This document shows positions 36,180 to 44,813 of a stretch of 64,000 bases of DNA, piece by piece (within the stretch, counting starts at the first letter, position 1; every line of letters starts with the position of its first letter). The notes under the pieces are model-generated. The model was not told the DNA's origin. It saw only the letters and a program-made list of their open reading frames with translations, and did no database searches. Both the position numbers and the translations under genes were made by a program. Source of the stretch: Myxococcus dinghuensis (lineage in GTDB: Bacteria > Myxococcota > Myxococcia > Myxococcales > Myxococcaceae); contig NZ_JAKCFB010000015.1 in the NCBI RefSeq assembly GCF_024198235.1, positions 62,001 through 126,000 of the forward strand, given 5' to 3'.

Positions 36180-37118
36180 GTGAGCACCCCTTCGACAGCA
36201 GAGGTTCGCGCCTTCCGCAGCGTGGCGGACGCGGAGCAGCACCTGGAGCAGGTGGGATACCTGCCTTCTCCGGAGATCGCCACGGCGGCCTACCTGGCGG
36301 ACCGGATGGACAAGCCCATCCTGGTGGAGGGGCCGGCGGGCGTGGGCAAGACGGAGCTGGCGCGGGCCATGGCCTCGGCGCTGGGGCGCGAGCTCATCCG
36401 GCTGCAGTGCTACGAGGGCCTGGACGAGGCCAAGGCCCTGTACGAGTGGGAGTACGCCAAGCAACTGCTCTACACCCAACTGCTCAAGGACAAGATCGGC
36501 GAGATGGTGCAGGGCACGACGTCGCTTTCGGACGCGGCGGACCGGCTGGCCTCGGGCGACGCGGTGTTCTTCTCCGAGCGCTTCCTGTTGCCGCGCCCCA
36601 TCCTGCGCGCGCAGTTGTCCGAGCGCCCCGCCCTGCTGCTGGTGGATGAAATCGACAAGGCGGACCCGGAGTTCGAGGCCTTCCTGCTGGAGGTCCTCAG
36701 CGACAACGCCGTCACGATTCCGGAGCTGGGCACCTTCCGGGCCAGGCACATCCCGCGCGTGCTGCTGACGTCCAACAACGCCCGCGAGCTGTCGGACGCG
36801 CTCAAGCGCCGCTGCCTGCACCTGCACATCGACTTCCCGGACCGCGAGCGCGAGCTGCGCATCGTCCGCTCCCGCCTGCCCCAGGTGCCGCAGGTGCTGG
36901 CCGAGCAGGTGGTGGAGGCGGTGGCCGCCATCCGCGCCCTCGACCTCAAGAAGGCCCCCTCCATCAGCGAGACGCTAGACTGGGCGCAGAGCCTGGTGCT
37001 GCTCAACGCCGAGCAGCTCACCTCCGACGTGGTCGCCTCCACGCTCAACCTCGTCCTGAAGTACGAGGGCGACATCGAGAAGGCCCGGGCCAACCTGCCG
37101 CAGATCGCCCAGGCGTGA
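36180..37118 (+). CDS. MoxR-family AAA ATPase
   Basis: A 312-residue AAA+ ATPase of the MoxR type. Walker A is GPAGVGKTE (51-59), Walker B is LLLVDEIDK (152-160), and sensor 1 is LLTSNNARELSDALKRRC. Such proteins act as chaperones that load metal or activate partner proteins, usually with a VWA-domain protein; no VWA gene is next to it here. The start is taken as GTG at 36180, with TAAGTT seven bases upstream and no Shine-Dalgarno site, which suggests a leaderless message. A TTG at 36138 would add 14 residues. A GC-rich hairpin follows the stop. Confidence 0.88.
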   Translation: MSTPSTAEVRAFRSVADAEQHLEQVGYLPSPEIATAAYLADRMDKPILVEGPAGVGKTELARAMASALGRELIRLQCYEGLDEAKALYEWEYAKQLLYTQLLKDKIGEMVQGTTSLSDAADRLASGDAVFFSERFLLPRPILRAQLSERPALLLVDEIDKADPEFEAFLLEVLSDNAVTIPELGTFRARHIPRVLLTSNNARELSDALKRRCLHLHIDFPDRERELRIVRSRLPQVPQVLAEQVVEAVAAIRALDLKKAPSISETLDWAQSLVLLNAEQLTSDVVASTLNLVLKYEGDIEKARANLPQIAQA

Positions 37119-37135
37119 GGCCGCGCCCCACCGGA

Positions 37136-37161
37136 GGCCTCCCCGCCGTCGCCGGGGGGCC
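37136..37161 (+). terminator. GC-rich hairpin after the MoxR gene
   Basis: GGCC-T-CCCC-G and C-GGGGGG-CC form an imperfect stem of about eight to nine pairs, 18 bases after the stop. No T-run follows. The patatin gene promoter element TATACT begins at 37170, so the hairpin separates the two units. Confidence 0.4.
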
Positions 37162-37185
37162 GGCCGCGCTATACTCGGCGGCCGC

Positions 37186-38601
37186 GTGCTCCTGAAGGAA
37201 CGTTTCCAGATCACCCGCCCGCTCGAGGAGATGGAGCTGGCGCTCGTGCGCGCGGTCCTGGCGGAGCCGGGGCTGCTCGACGCGCGCGAGGAGGCCACGC
37301 TGCGCACGGCGTTGTCGCTCGCCCGCCTCTACAAGGTCCCTCACGGCGAGCGAGATGTCGGCGTGGGCGCGCTCTTGACGCCCTTCCGCGAGGAGGTCGA
37401 GCGCAGGCTGTCCCCCGTGCTGCGCGGCCCCCGCGTCCCCACCCGGGACCGGCTCGTCCCCCACGTGCGCGACCTGCGCGAGCACGCCGCGCGCGCCCGC
37501 GACGGCGTCCTCGCGCGCCTGCGGGGCCGCATCCCTCCGGAGGCGTTGGACCGGGAGCTGCGCCACAAGGAGCTGGTGGTGGTCGCCGGCGGCGGGGGCG
37601 GCACCGCGTTCGTCTACCTGGGCGTGATGAACCTGCTGGCCGAGCACGGCCTCCAGCCGAAGCTGCTCGCGGGGGCGTCCATGGGCGCCATCCTCGGCCT
37701 GCTGCGCTCGCGCATGGCGCGCTTCGACGCCACGGAGATGATCAACATCGTCCGGGGCCTGTCGTTCCGGAAGCTCTTCCGGTTCATCTCCACGGAGAGC
37801 CGCTACGGGCTGCCCGCCGCGCTGCGCCTGTTCCTGCGCGCGGGCCTGGGGCGCTTCTTCGACGCGGGGCCCGAGGGCAGCGGCATGCGCCTCAAGGACC
37901 TGCCCGTGCCCACCCTCATCTCCGTGGGCGCCATCCGCCGGGGCATGCTCCCCCGCCCGCTGGAGTACTACGAGCGGCTGCTCGGCGGCAGCCCCCTGGC
38001 GCTGCTCAACCCCGTGGGCGTCGCCAGCCGCATCCAGGGCGCGATGGCCAGCATCGCGGAGCTGTTCACCCGCCCCGAAATCACCGTGCGCCTCCACCTG
38101 GGCGCCGACGACGCCACCTCGGAGTTCGACGCGCTCGACGCCGCGGGCTTCTCCTCCGCCCTGCCCGGCGTCATCCACTACGACGTGCTGCGCGAGGACC
38201 CCCGCATGCACGCGCTGCTCGACGGGCTGATGGCCCACCACGGCGTCTCGCGCTTCATCGACGGGGGCCTCGTCGACAACCTCCCCGCCAAGGCCGCGTG
38301 GAAGGCCGTGGCCAAGGGCCGCATCGGCACGCGCAACACCTTCATCCTCGCGCTCGACGGCTTCGCGCCGCGCCTGGCCACGCCCTTCTGGCTCCCCCTC
38401 CAGCGGCTCGCCGCGATGACCGTGGCCCCCAACCTCCCCTACGCGCACCTCGTCAAACGCTTCTCCCGCACCCTCTCGCCCCTCGAGGTCGTCCCCTCCG
38501 TCGAGCTCGCCTCCAAGGCCCTCCACTTCGGGCGCAAGGCCATGGCCGAGGACATGCCGCTCGTGTGCCGCATGCTCACTCCCCTGCCACACGTGCTGTG
38601 A
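37186..38601 (+). CDS. Patatin-like phospholipase
   Basis: A 471-residue protein with a patatin domain from about residue 128. The oxyanion-hole glycine stretch VVVAGGGGGT is at 131-140. The nucleophile S165 lies in the lipase elbow GASMG, and D359 of the dyad is in FIDGGLVDN. This fits a Ser-Asp lipid acyl hydrolase. The N-terminal 125 residues are helical and of unknown role. No signal peptide is visible, so it is probably cytoplasmic or membrane-associated. The start is GTG at 37186, ten bases after TATACT, which fits leaderless transcription. Whether it acts on host, prey or own lipids cannot be told. Confidence 0.9.
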   Translation: MLLKERFQITRPLEEMELALVRAVLAEPGLLDAREEATLRTALSLARLYKVPHGERDVGVGALLTPFREEVERRLSPVLRGPRVPTRDRLVPHVRDLREHAARARDGVLARLRGRIPPEALDRELRHKELVVVAGGGGGTAFVYLGVMNLLAEHGLQPKLLAGASMGAILGLLRSRMARFDATEMINIVRGLSFRKLFRFISTESRYGLPAALRLFLRAGLGRFFDAGPEGSGMRLKDLPVPTLISVGAIRRGMLPRPLEYYERLLGGSPLALLNPVGVASRIQGAMASIAELFTRPEITVRLHLGADDATSEFDALDAAGFSSALPGVIHYDVLREDPRMHALLDGLMAHHGVSRFIDGGLVDNLPAKAAWKAVAKGRIGTRNTFILALDGFAPRLATPFWLPLQRLAAMTVAPNLPYAHLVKRFSRTLSPLEVVPSVELASKALHFGRKAMAEDMPLVCRMLTPLPHVL

Positions 38602-38629
38602 AGAACGAACGCGAACCCGCGTTCACGCT

Positions 38630-38658
38630 TTGACCTCATAGCTTCATCTGGCTAGAAG
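38630..38658 (+). promoter_or_regulatory. Promoter of ilvE
   Basis: TTGACC (38630-38635) and TAGAAG (38653-38658) are separated by exactly 17 bases. The predicted RNA start is near 38665, which leaves a leader of about 35 bases with GAAGGA before the ATG at 38701. This is a good sigma-70-type match. Confidence 0.65.
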
Positions 38659-38700
38659 TCCCGAGGCAGTCCCACCCCATTTCCCCTCGAAGGACCTCGA

Positions 38701-39648
38701 ATGAGCTCGACCTCGTCAAACGTGTTGCGTGCGGATCAGATCTGGCTCGACGGCAAACTGGTGAAATGGGACGAGGGCCACGTGCACGTGATGACGCACG
38801 CGCTGCACTATGGCCTGGGCGTCTTCGAGGGCATCCGCGCCTATCGCACGCACGACGGGAGGCTCGCCGTCTTCCGACTGCGGGAGCACATCCGACGGCT
38901 CCTGGACTCGGCGCACATCTGCCTGCTGCACATGCCGTTCTCCGAGGACGAGCTGGTGGAGGCGTGCCTGGAGCTGCTGCGCAAGCAGAAGGACCTGTTC
39001 GCCAACGGGGCCTACCTGCGCCCGGTGGCCTTCATGGGTGACGGCGCCATGGGCCTGGGCGCGGTGAACCCCACGCGCGTGGCCGTCACCGCCTGGGACT
39101 GGGGCGCGTACCTGGGCGACAAGGGCATCCGCGAGGGCATCCGCGCCAAGGTGAGCTCCTTCACCCGCATGCACGTCAACGTGAACATGGTGCGCGGGAA
39201 GATCTCCGGCCAGTACGTCAACTCCATCCTCGCCAAGCGCGAGGCGGTGATGGCCGGCTACGACGAGGCCATCCTCCTGGACATCAGCGGCTTCGTGGCG
39301 GAGGCGTCCGGCGAGAACATCTTCATGGTGAACAAGAAGGGCATCATCAAGACGCCCCCGCTGTCCTCGCCCATCCTCGACGGCATCACCCGCGACACCG
39401 TGCTCAAGCTGCTGCGCGACAGCGGCCGCGCCGTGGACGAGGTCACCTTCACCCGCGACGCGCTCTACATCTGCAACGAGGTCTTCTTCACCGGCACCGC
39501 GGCGGAGATCACCCCCGTGCGCGAGGTCGACAACCGCACCGTCGGCACCGGCAAGCCCGGCCCCATCGGCCAGTTCGTGCAGGAGACCTACTTCCGCGTC
39601 GTCCGGGGCCAGGAGCCCCGCTACGCGGAGTGGCTCACCTACGTCTGA
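38701..39648 (+). CDS. ilvE: Branched-chain amino acid aminotransferase
   Basis: A 315-residue class IV PLP aminotransferase for the last step of leucine, isoleucine and valine synthesis. The family blocks are present: ALHYGLGVFEGIRAYRTHDG near 34-53, the PLP lysine K167 in VRGKISGQYVNSILAK, and EASGENIFMVNKKGIIKTPP with ILDGITRDTVLKL. The length is typical. The promoter and a ribosome binding site (GAAGGA) are well formed. In myxobacteria branched-chain amino acid and iso-fatty-acid metabolism also feeds development, but nothing in this locus ties the gene to that. Confidence 0.95.
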   Translation: MSSTSSNVLRADQIWLDGKLVKWDEGHVHVMTHALHYGLGVFEGIRAYRTHDGRLAVFRLREHIRRLLDSAHICLLHMPFSEDELVEACLELLRKQKDLFANGAYLRPVAFMGDGAMGLGAVNPTRVAVTAWDWGAYLGDKGIREGIRAKVSSFTRMHVNVNMVRGKISGQYVNSILAKREAVMAGYDEAILLDISGFVAEASGENIFMVNKKGIIKTPPLSSPILDGITRDTVLKLLRDSGRAVDEVTFTRDALYICNEVFFTGTAAEITPVREVDNRTVGTGKPGPIGQFVQETYFRVVRGQEPRYAEWLTYV

Positions 39649-39802
39649 CCCGAAGCCCACCCTCCCGGGGGAAGGGGTCGTCCCCGTCCCCCGCCCGTCC
39701 GTCCGGCAGCCAGGCCGGGGAGGTGTCCTCGCGACCCGCCCCGGCCCCGTGCTGCGCGTCGCCTGCCCGCGAATCACGGGATTGGGCTAGAACGAGGCCC
39801 CG

Positions 39803-41140
39803 ATGGCTCCCGCCGGTTACGCGTACGACGACAACCCGTTCAAGCTCGAGAACCCGTCCATCCTCGACATCGCTCCCGCGGAGCCGAAGTCGGTGGAGGA
39901 GACGGGGCTCAAGATGGGCCTCCTCGCGGACATCGCGCTGAAGTACCTGTACTACGCGGGGACCGGCACGGGCATGGGCATCGCGGACGAGATGCGGCTG
40001 CCCTGGCCCGGGGTCATCGAGCGCGTGGTGGACTTCCTCACCACGGAGAAGCTGGTGGACCTGCGCGGCGGCAAGGGCTTCGGCCGCGCCTCCGTGGAGT
40101 TCATCCTCACGGAGAAGGGCCGCGAGTACGCGCGTGACGCCCTCACCCGCACGACCTACGTGGGCCCGGCGCCGGTGCCCATCGAGCAGTACAACGCCCT
40201 CATCTCCAGCCAGACGGAGGAGACGCCCGTCGTCAGCCAGGAGGAGCTGGTGATGGCGCTCAGCCACCTCACCGTCCCCGCGGAGCTGATGGACAAGCTG
40301 GGCCCGGCCGTGAACTCCGGCCGCTCCCTGTTCCTCTACGGCCCCCCGGGCAACGGCAAGACGAGCCTCGCCGAGGCCGTCTCGCACATGTTCGGCGGCG
40401 AGGTGTACGTCCCCCACTGCCTGGAGATCGGCAACCAGATCATCCAGGTCCACGACCACCTCATCCACACCCCCGTCCCCCTGGAGATGGGCCGCGACGC
40501 CAACGGCCGCCGCCAGACGTTCGAGATGGACAACCGGTGGATGCTCTGCCGCCGCCCCGCCGTCGTCGTCGGCGGCGAGCTCACGCTGGAGACGCTCGAC
40601 CTCATCTATTCGGAGAGCACCCGCTTCTACGAGGCCCCGTTCCAGGTGAAGGCCAACGGCGGCATGCTCCTCATCGACGACTTCGGCCGCCAGAAGGTCC
40701 ACCCCACCGACCTGCTCAACCGGTGGATCGTCCCCCTCGAGAAGCGCGTCGACTTCCTCACCCTCCACACCGGCAAGAAGTTCGAGATTCCCTTCGATCA
40801 GCTCCTGGTCTTCTCGACCAACCTGGATCCCAAGGAATTGGTGGACGAGGCGTTCCTGCGCCGCATCAAGTACAAGATCGAGGTCGGCAACCCGGACGAC
40901 GAGTCCTACCGGGAGATCTTCCGTCGGGTGTGCGAGGCGGCGGGCATCCCCTACGTGGACCAGGCCGTCACGTACCTGTTCGAGCACTATTACAAGCCGC
41001 GGAGCATGCAACTTCGGGCCTGCCATCCCCGAGACTTGGTGGGACTCATCAGGGACGCGGCTCGCTACCGTCAAATCCCGCCGGCCCTCTCCAAGGACCT
41101 GCTGGACCAGGCGTGCGAGGTATTCCTCGTCAATCTGTAA
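39803..41140 (+). CDS. AAA ATPase with N-terminal winged-helix-like domain
   Basis: A 445-residue AAA protein. The first 120 residues look like a winged-helix fold (LLADIALKYLYYAGTGTGMG through VEFILTEKGREYARDAL). The ATPase core has Walker A GPPGNGKTS (180-188), Walker B GGMLLIDDFGRQ and sensor 1 LLVFSTNLDPKELVD. The C-terminal lid contains HPRDLVGLIRDAARYR. The combination is common in myxobacteria, but I know no assigned function. The ATG at 39803 has no Shine-Dalgarno site and a TAGAAC element nine bases upstream, so it is likely leaderless. It is followed after 86 bases by the Fic-fold gene on the same strand, with which it may act. Confidence 0.88.
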   Translation: MAPAGYAYDDNPFKLENPSILDIAPAEPKSVEETGLKMGLLADIALKYLYYAGTGTGMGIADEMRLPWPGVIERVVDFLTTEKLVDLRGGKGFGRASVEFILTEKGREYARDALTRTTYVGPAPVPIEQYNALISSQTEETPVVSQEELVMALSHLTVPAELMDKLGPAVNSGRSLFLYGPPGNGKTSLAEAVSHMFGGEVYVPHCLEIGNQIIQVHDHLIHTPVPLEMGRDANGRRQTFEMDNRWMLCRRPAVVVGGELTLETLDLIYSESTRFYEAPFQVKANGGMLLIDDFGRQKVHPTDLLNRWIVPLEKRVDFLTLHTGKKFEIPFDQLLVFSTNLDPKELVDEAFLRRIKYKIEVGNPDDESYREIFRRVCEAAGIPYVDQAVTYLFEHYYKPRSMQLRACHPRDLVGLIRDAARYRQIPPALSKDLLDQACEVFLVNL

Positions 41141-41226
41141 TGGATTTCGTTGTTACAACCGTGCGGAATTTCTAGAATCCGCACGCCGTTGAATCGCTCG
41201 GCCGCACGCCTCGGCGACCCCTTGGG

Positions 41227-42099
41227 GTGGCCCGGCGCAAGAAGGAGCCGCAGTCCGTGAAGGAACGCTACCAGGACATCGACGAGAAGAACGAGGCGCT
41301 GCGCGAGTACCTCGACATCTACAAGGACAAGCAGCCGGCGCGTGAGTTCCTCGAGCGGTTCGAGATGTCGTGGATCTACCACGACGCCGCGTTGGAGGGC
41401 GTGGTCTACACCCACCAGGAGCTGATGGCCGCGCTGTACCCGGGGCGCACCAGCGCCGAGGCGTCCATGATCCCGGTGGTGCTGGAGGTCCGCAACCACA
41501 AGGCGGTCTGCGACTTCATCCGCGAGGAGGCCATCGGCGCCAAGAAGCAGGCGCAGATCACGCTGACCACCATCAAGCGGATGCACGACCTGTTCCTCGG
41601 GAACACGCCGGAGGCGCTGGCGGAGCGCGCGCGCATGGAGCGGCGGGAGCGCACGGAGAAGGAGCTGGCGAAGGAGCGGGAGCGCTCGGGGCTGCGCAAG
41701 GACATGCCCCTGCACCGCACCTACTTCCACGACATCCACCAGCCCGCGAAGATCCAGCCCGCGCTGGAGAAGCTGGTGGACTACACGGCCAGCGCCGAGT
41801 TCCGCGAGTTCCACCCCATCAAGCAGGCCGCCACCGTCCAGCACAGCTTCCTGCAGATCTTCCCCTTCACGGAGCACAGCGGGAAGGTGGGGCGCATGTG
41901 CAGCAACCTCATCCTGCTGCGCAACGGCTACATGCCCGCCGTCATCCACTCCATCGACCGGCAGCGCTACTACGAGTCCTTCCGGGGCCCGGTGGCGCAG
42001 TTCCGCACGGTGCTGATGGACGCCATGGAGAACTCGCTGGACAACGGCGTCAAGTACTTCAGGGACCTGGGGCGCAAGTACAAGGCCATCAACAACTAG
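41227..42099 (+). CDS. Fic-fold protein with degenerate active-site motif
   Basis: A 290-residue Fic/DOC-family protein. The fold is supported by the N-terminal region ending in LEGVVYTHQEL, the helix LTTIKRMHDLFLG, and the motif helix region ATVQHSFLQIFPFTEHSGKV with GRMCSNLILLRNGY after it. The canonical motif HPFx(D/E)GNGRxxR is altered: F212 replaces the catalytic His, and DGNGR is EHSGKVGR. AMP transfer by the usual mechanism is therefore unlikely. The insert at 133-165 is highly charged. No antitoxin gene is adjacent; an inhibitory-like ALEG at 55-58 may be internal. The GTG start follows TTGGGG. Function could be regulatory, another nucleotide chemistry, or a dead scaffold. Confidence 0.85.
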   Translation: MARRKKEPQSVKERYQDIDEKNEALREYLDIYKDKQPAREFLERFEMSWIYHDAALEGVVYTHQELMAALYPGRTSAEASMIPVVLEVRNHKAVCDFIREEAIGAKKQAQITLTTIKRMHDLFLGNTPEALAERARMERRERTEKELAKERERSGLRKDMPLHRTYFHDIHQPAKIQPALEKLVDYTASAEFREFHPIKQAATVQHSFLQIFPFTEHSGKVGRMCSNLILLRNGYMPAVIHSIDRQRYYESFRGPVAQFRTVLMDAMENSLDNGVKYFRDLGRKYKAINN

Positions 42100-42206
42100 G
42101 CCCGGTGCCTCGCGAGCAGGGAGGCGTCCGGGCACACGGCCTTCCGGCGCGCCGTGAAGGCCGCGAGGCGCGTTCGCAACATTGGCGTGCGGGTGACACC
42201 GCACCC

Positions 42207-42230
42207 CCGATGTTGGGGGGAGAACATCCG
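42207..42230. repeat. Inverted repeat between the Fic and DHH genes
   Basis: CCGATGTT and AACATC(C)GG face each other around a GGGGGGAG centre (42207-42214 and 42223-42230). The arms give six to seven pairs. It lies 30 bases before the TAGAAC element of the DHH gene, so it could be an operator or the end of the fic message. Confidence 0.4.
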
Positions 42231-42273
42231 GCTTCTCGAATCCGGCGGCCGGAGGAAGTAGAACTGAGCATCC

Positions 42274-43395
42274 ATGCCCGCGACACAGTCCTTCAACAGC
42301 CGCCGTGGCCCGGGAAGCACCGGTGGCGAGCTGACGGAGCCCCCGCCACCACGCCTGGCCCTGCTGCCGGCCCGTGACAAGCTGGAGCGGCTCCTGCGTG
42401 TGGCCAAGGGCCACCGGAAGGCGCTCATCCTCACCCACGACAACCCGGACCCCGACTCGCTGGCGGCCGCCGTCGCGCTCGCCCACCTGCTGGAGCGCCG
42501 GGCGGACGTGGAGGCGCACGTCGGGTACGGCGGCATCATCGGACGGGCGGAGAACATCGCCTTCGTGAAGGTGCTGCGGCTGCCTGTCTCGCACATCTCG
42601 CAGATCGACTTCGACGAGTACGACCTGTTCGGTCTGGTCGACACCCAGCCCAAGGTGGGCAACCACTCGCTGCCGGCCCGGATGGAGGCCCACATCGTCG
42701 TGGACCACCACCCGCTGCGCGAGGAGAGCCTGGCCTCGCCCTTCGCGGACGTGGGCGGCGACTTCGGCGCCACGTCCACCATGCTGGTGGAGTACCTGCG
42801 CGCCGCGCGCGTGGAGCCCTCCGTGGAGGTGGCCACCGGCCTCTTCTACGGCATCAAGGCGGACACGCGGGACCTGGGCCGAGAGACGACGCAGACGGAC
42901 ATCGACAGCTACCTGTGGCTGTTCCCGCGCATCGACAAGTCGATGCTCGCGCAGATCGAACACCCGGAGCTGCCGGCACGCTACTTCCAGCTCTACCACA
43001 CGGCCTACGAGCGGGCGAAGGTGTACGGCGTCGCCATCGTCACGGACCTGGAGGAGGTGTACTCGCCGGACATGGTCGCGGAGGTCGCCGAGCGGCTCAT
43101 GTTCCTGGAAGGCACCAAGTGGTCGCTGGCCTTCGGCACGTACCGCAACCAGCTCTACTTCAGCCTGCGCGTGAAGGACCGGCGGATGAACGCCGGGCGC
43201 CTCATCCGGGAGATCTTCGAGGACTACGGCGGCTCCTCCGGCGGCCACGGCAGCATGGCGGGCGCCCGGCTCCCGCTGTCCGGCAAGGCCGCGCAGCGCA
43301 AGGCGCTCAAGCGCGAGCTGGTGGGCCGCTTCCTCGAGGCCTTCGGCGTGGCGGACGAGCGCCCCGTGTCGCTGCTGTCCGCGCAGGACTCGTGA
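42274..43395 (+). CDS. DHH-family phosphoesterase (NrnA-like)
   Basis: A 373-residue DHH/DHHA1 phosphoesterase. The N-terminal metal motif is LILTHDNPDPDSLAAA (51-66), the signature DHH is D144-H145-H146 (IVVDHHPLRE), and the C-terminal DHHA1 motif is GGSSGGHGSMAGARL. Relatives such as NrnA degrade nanoRNAs of two to five residues, c-di-nucleotide breakdown products and 3'-phosphoadenosine 5'-phosphate. The substrate here is not known. The ATG at 42274 lies nine bases after TAGAAC and has no Shine-Dalgarno site. The stop overlaps the GTG of the cysteine desulfurase gene (GTGA), so the two are translationally coupled. Confidence 0.9.
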   Translation: MPATQSFNSRRGPGSTGGELTEPPPPRLALLPARDKLERLLRVAKGHRKALILTHDNPDPDSLAAAVALAHLLERRADVEAHVGYGGIIGRAENIAFVKVLRLPVSHISQIDFDEYDLFGLVDTQPKVGNHSLPARMEAHIVVDHHPLREESLASPFADVGGDFGATSTMLVEYLRAARVEPSVEVATGLFYGIKADTRDLGRETTQTDIDSYLWLFPRIDKSMLAQIEHPELPARYFQLYHTAYERAKVYGVAIVTDLEEVYSPDMVAEVAERLMFLEGTKWSLAFGTYRNQLYFSLRVKDRRMNAGRLIREIFEDYGGSSGGHGSMAGARLPLSGKAAQRKALKRELVGRFLEAFGVADERPVSLLSAQDS

Positions 43396-44537
43396 TCTAC
43401 TGGGACCACAACGCCGCCGCGCCCGTGCGCGCCGAGGTGGCGGAGCTGCTCGCGCACGCCTTCACCCAGGGCGGCCACGGCAACGCCTCCAGCGTCCATC
43501 AGGCGGGCCGCGAGGCCCGCATGCGCCTGGACCAGGCGCGCGCGCGCGTGGCCCGGGTGCTGGGCTGCGAACCCAAGGAGGTCACCTTCACCGCGTCCGG
43601 CAGCGAGGCGGACGCGCTGGCGCTGATCGGCGCGTGGCACGCGCGCCCGCGTCCGGAGCGCCGTCGCGTGGTCACCTCCACGGTGGAGCACCCCGCCCTG
43701 CTCGGCGCGGTGGCGCAGTTGGAGGCCGCGGGCGCGGAGGTGGCGCGCGTCTCGCCGGGCCCGGACGGGCGGGTGCGCGTGGAGGACGTGCTCTCCGCGC
43801 TGACACCCGACACGGCGCTGTGCTCGCTGATGTGGGCCAACAACGAGACCGGCGTGGTGCAGCCAGCGCGCGAGGTGGCGTGGGCGTGCCGCGAGCGCGG
43901 AGTGCTGTTCCACACGGACGCGGTGCAGGCCGCGGGCAAGGTGCCCCTGTCGCTGCGCGAGGTGGACGCGGACCTGCTCTCCCTGTCCGCGCACAAGTTC
44001 GGCGGCCCCGCGGGGGTGGGCGTGCTGATGGTGCGCAAGGACGTGGACGTGCGCGCGCTGACGCCGGGCCACCAGGAGGGCGGCCGCCGGGGCGGGACGC
44101 AGAACGTCCCCTACGCGGAGGCGCTGGCCCTGGCCCTGGAGCTGGCGACGCGTGAACAGGAGGCGACGGCCGCGCGCGTGGGCGCGCTGCGCGACACCTT
44201 CGAGCGCGAGGTCCTCGCGGCCGTGCCCGACGTGGGGGTGAACGGCGCGGGCGCCCCGCGGGTCCCCAACACCAGCAACCTGCGCTTCGAGGGCGTCGAG
44301 GGCGAGGCGCTGCTCATGGCGCTCGACCTGGAAGGCATCTGCGTGTCGACCGGGGCCGCGTGCGCCTCCGGGACGCTGACGCCCTCGCATGTCCTGCGGG
44401 CCATGGGCCTCACCGCGCCCCAGGCGCGCGCGAGCCTGCGCTTCAGCCTGGGGCCCTCGACGTCCGCCACGGACGTGGAGCGCGTCGTCGAGGCCCTGCG
44501 CCGCCACGTGCCCACCGTCCGCGCGCTGGCGGGCTGA
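43392..44537 (+). CDS. Cysteine desulfurase (NifS/IscS family)
   Basis: A 381-residue PLP enzyme that moves sulfur from cysteine to an active-site cysteine. It begins IYWDHNAAAPV, the NifS N-terminus. The PLP lysine is K202 in SLSAHKFGGPAG, the histidine and aspartate blocks are STVEHPALLG and HTDAVQAAGKVP, and the persulfide cysteine is C324 in STGAACASGTLTPSH. No iscU, iscA or mnmA gene is next to it. The GTG at 43392 overlaps the stop of the DHH phosphoesterase gene by GTGA. It may serve tRNA thiolation or Fe-S assembly; the coupling to a nanoRNase-like gene is unexplained. Confidence 0.93.
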   Translation: MIYWDHNAAAPVRAEVAELLAHAFTQGGHGNASSVHQAGREARMRLDQARARVARVLGCEPKEVTFTASGSEADALALIGAWHARPRPERRRVVTSTVEHPALLGAVAQLEAAGAEVARVSPGPDGRVRVEDVLSALTPDTALCSLMWANNETGVVQPAREVAWACRERGVLFHTDAVQAAGKVPLSLREVDADLLSLSAHKFGGPAGVGVLMVRKDVDVRALTPGHQEGGRRGGTQNVPYAEALALALELATREQEATAARVGALRDTFEREVLAAVPDVGVNGAGAPRVPNTSNLRFEGVEGEALLMALDLEGICVSTGAACASGTLTPSHVLRAMGLTAPQARASLRFSLGPSTSATDVERVVEALRRHVPTVRALAG

Positions 44538-44813
44538 GCGCGTCGCGACGCCAGGCGGGCGTGGGCCGTCCATTCTTCACGTGGCCCTTCGCGGTCCGCG
44601 AAGCACGTGCGGGACAGGTGCGCCCCACCGGCCCCGGCGTCGCGCGCTCGCAACGCGCCACGTACGACGGGGCCCCCTTGACGCCCGTGGCGCGCGACAC
44701 GGCGCGAGCATCTACCGGTGAATGCCTCGCCGTCCTTCGGTGGCATAGCGGTTGATGATGGCTGGTCCGGTGGAAACCATGTCCGCCGCGGTCGGAATCA
44801 AAGAGGGGACGGC

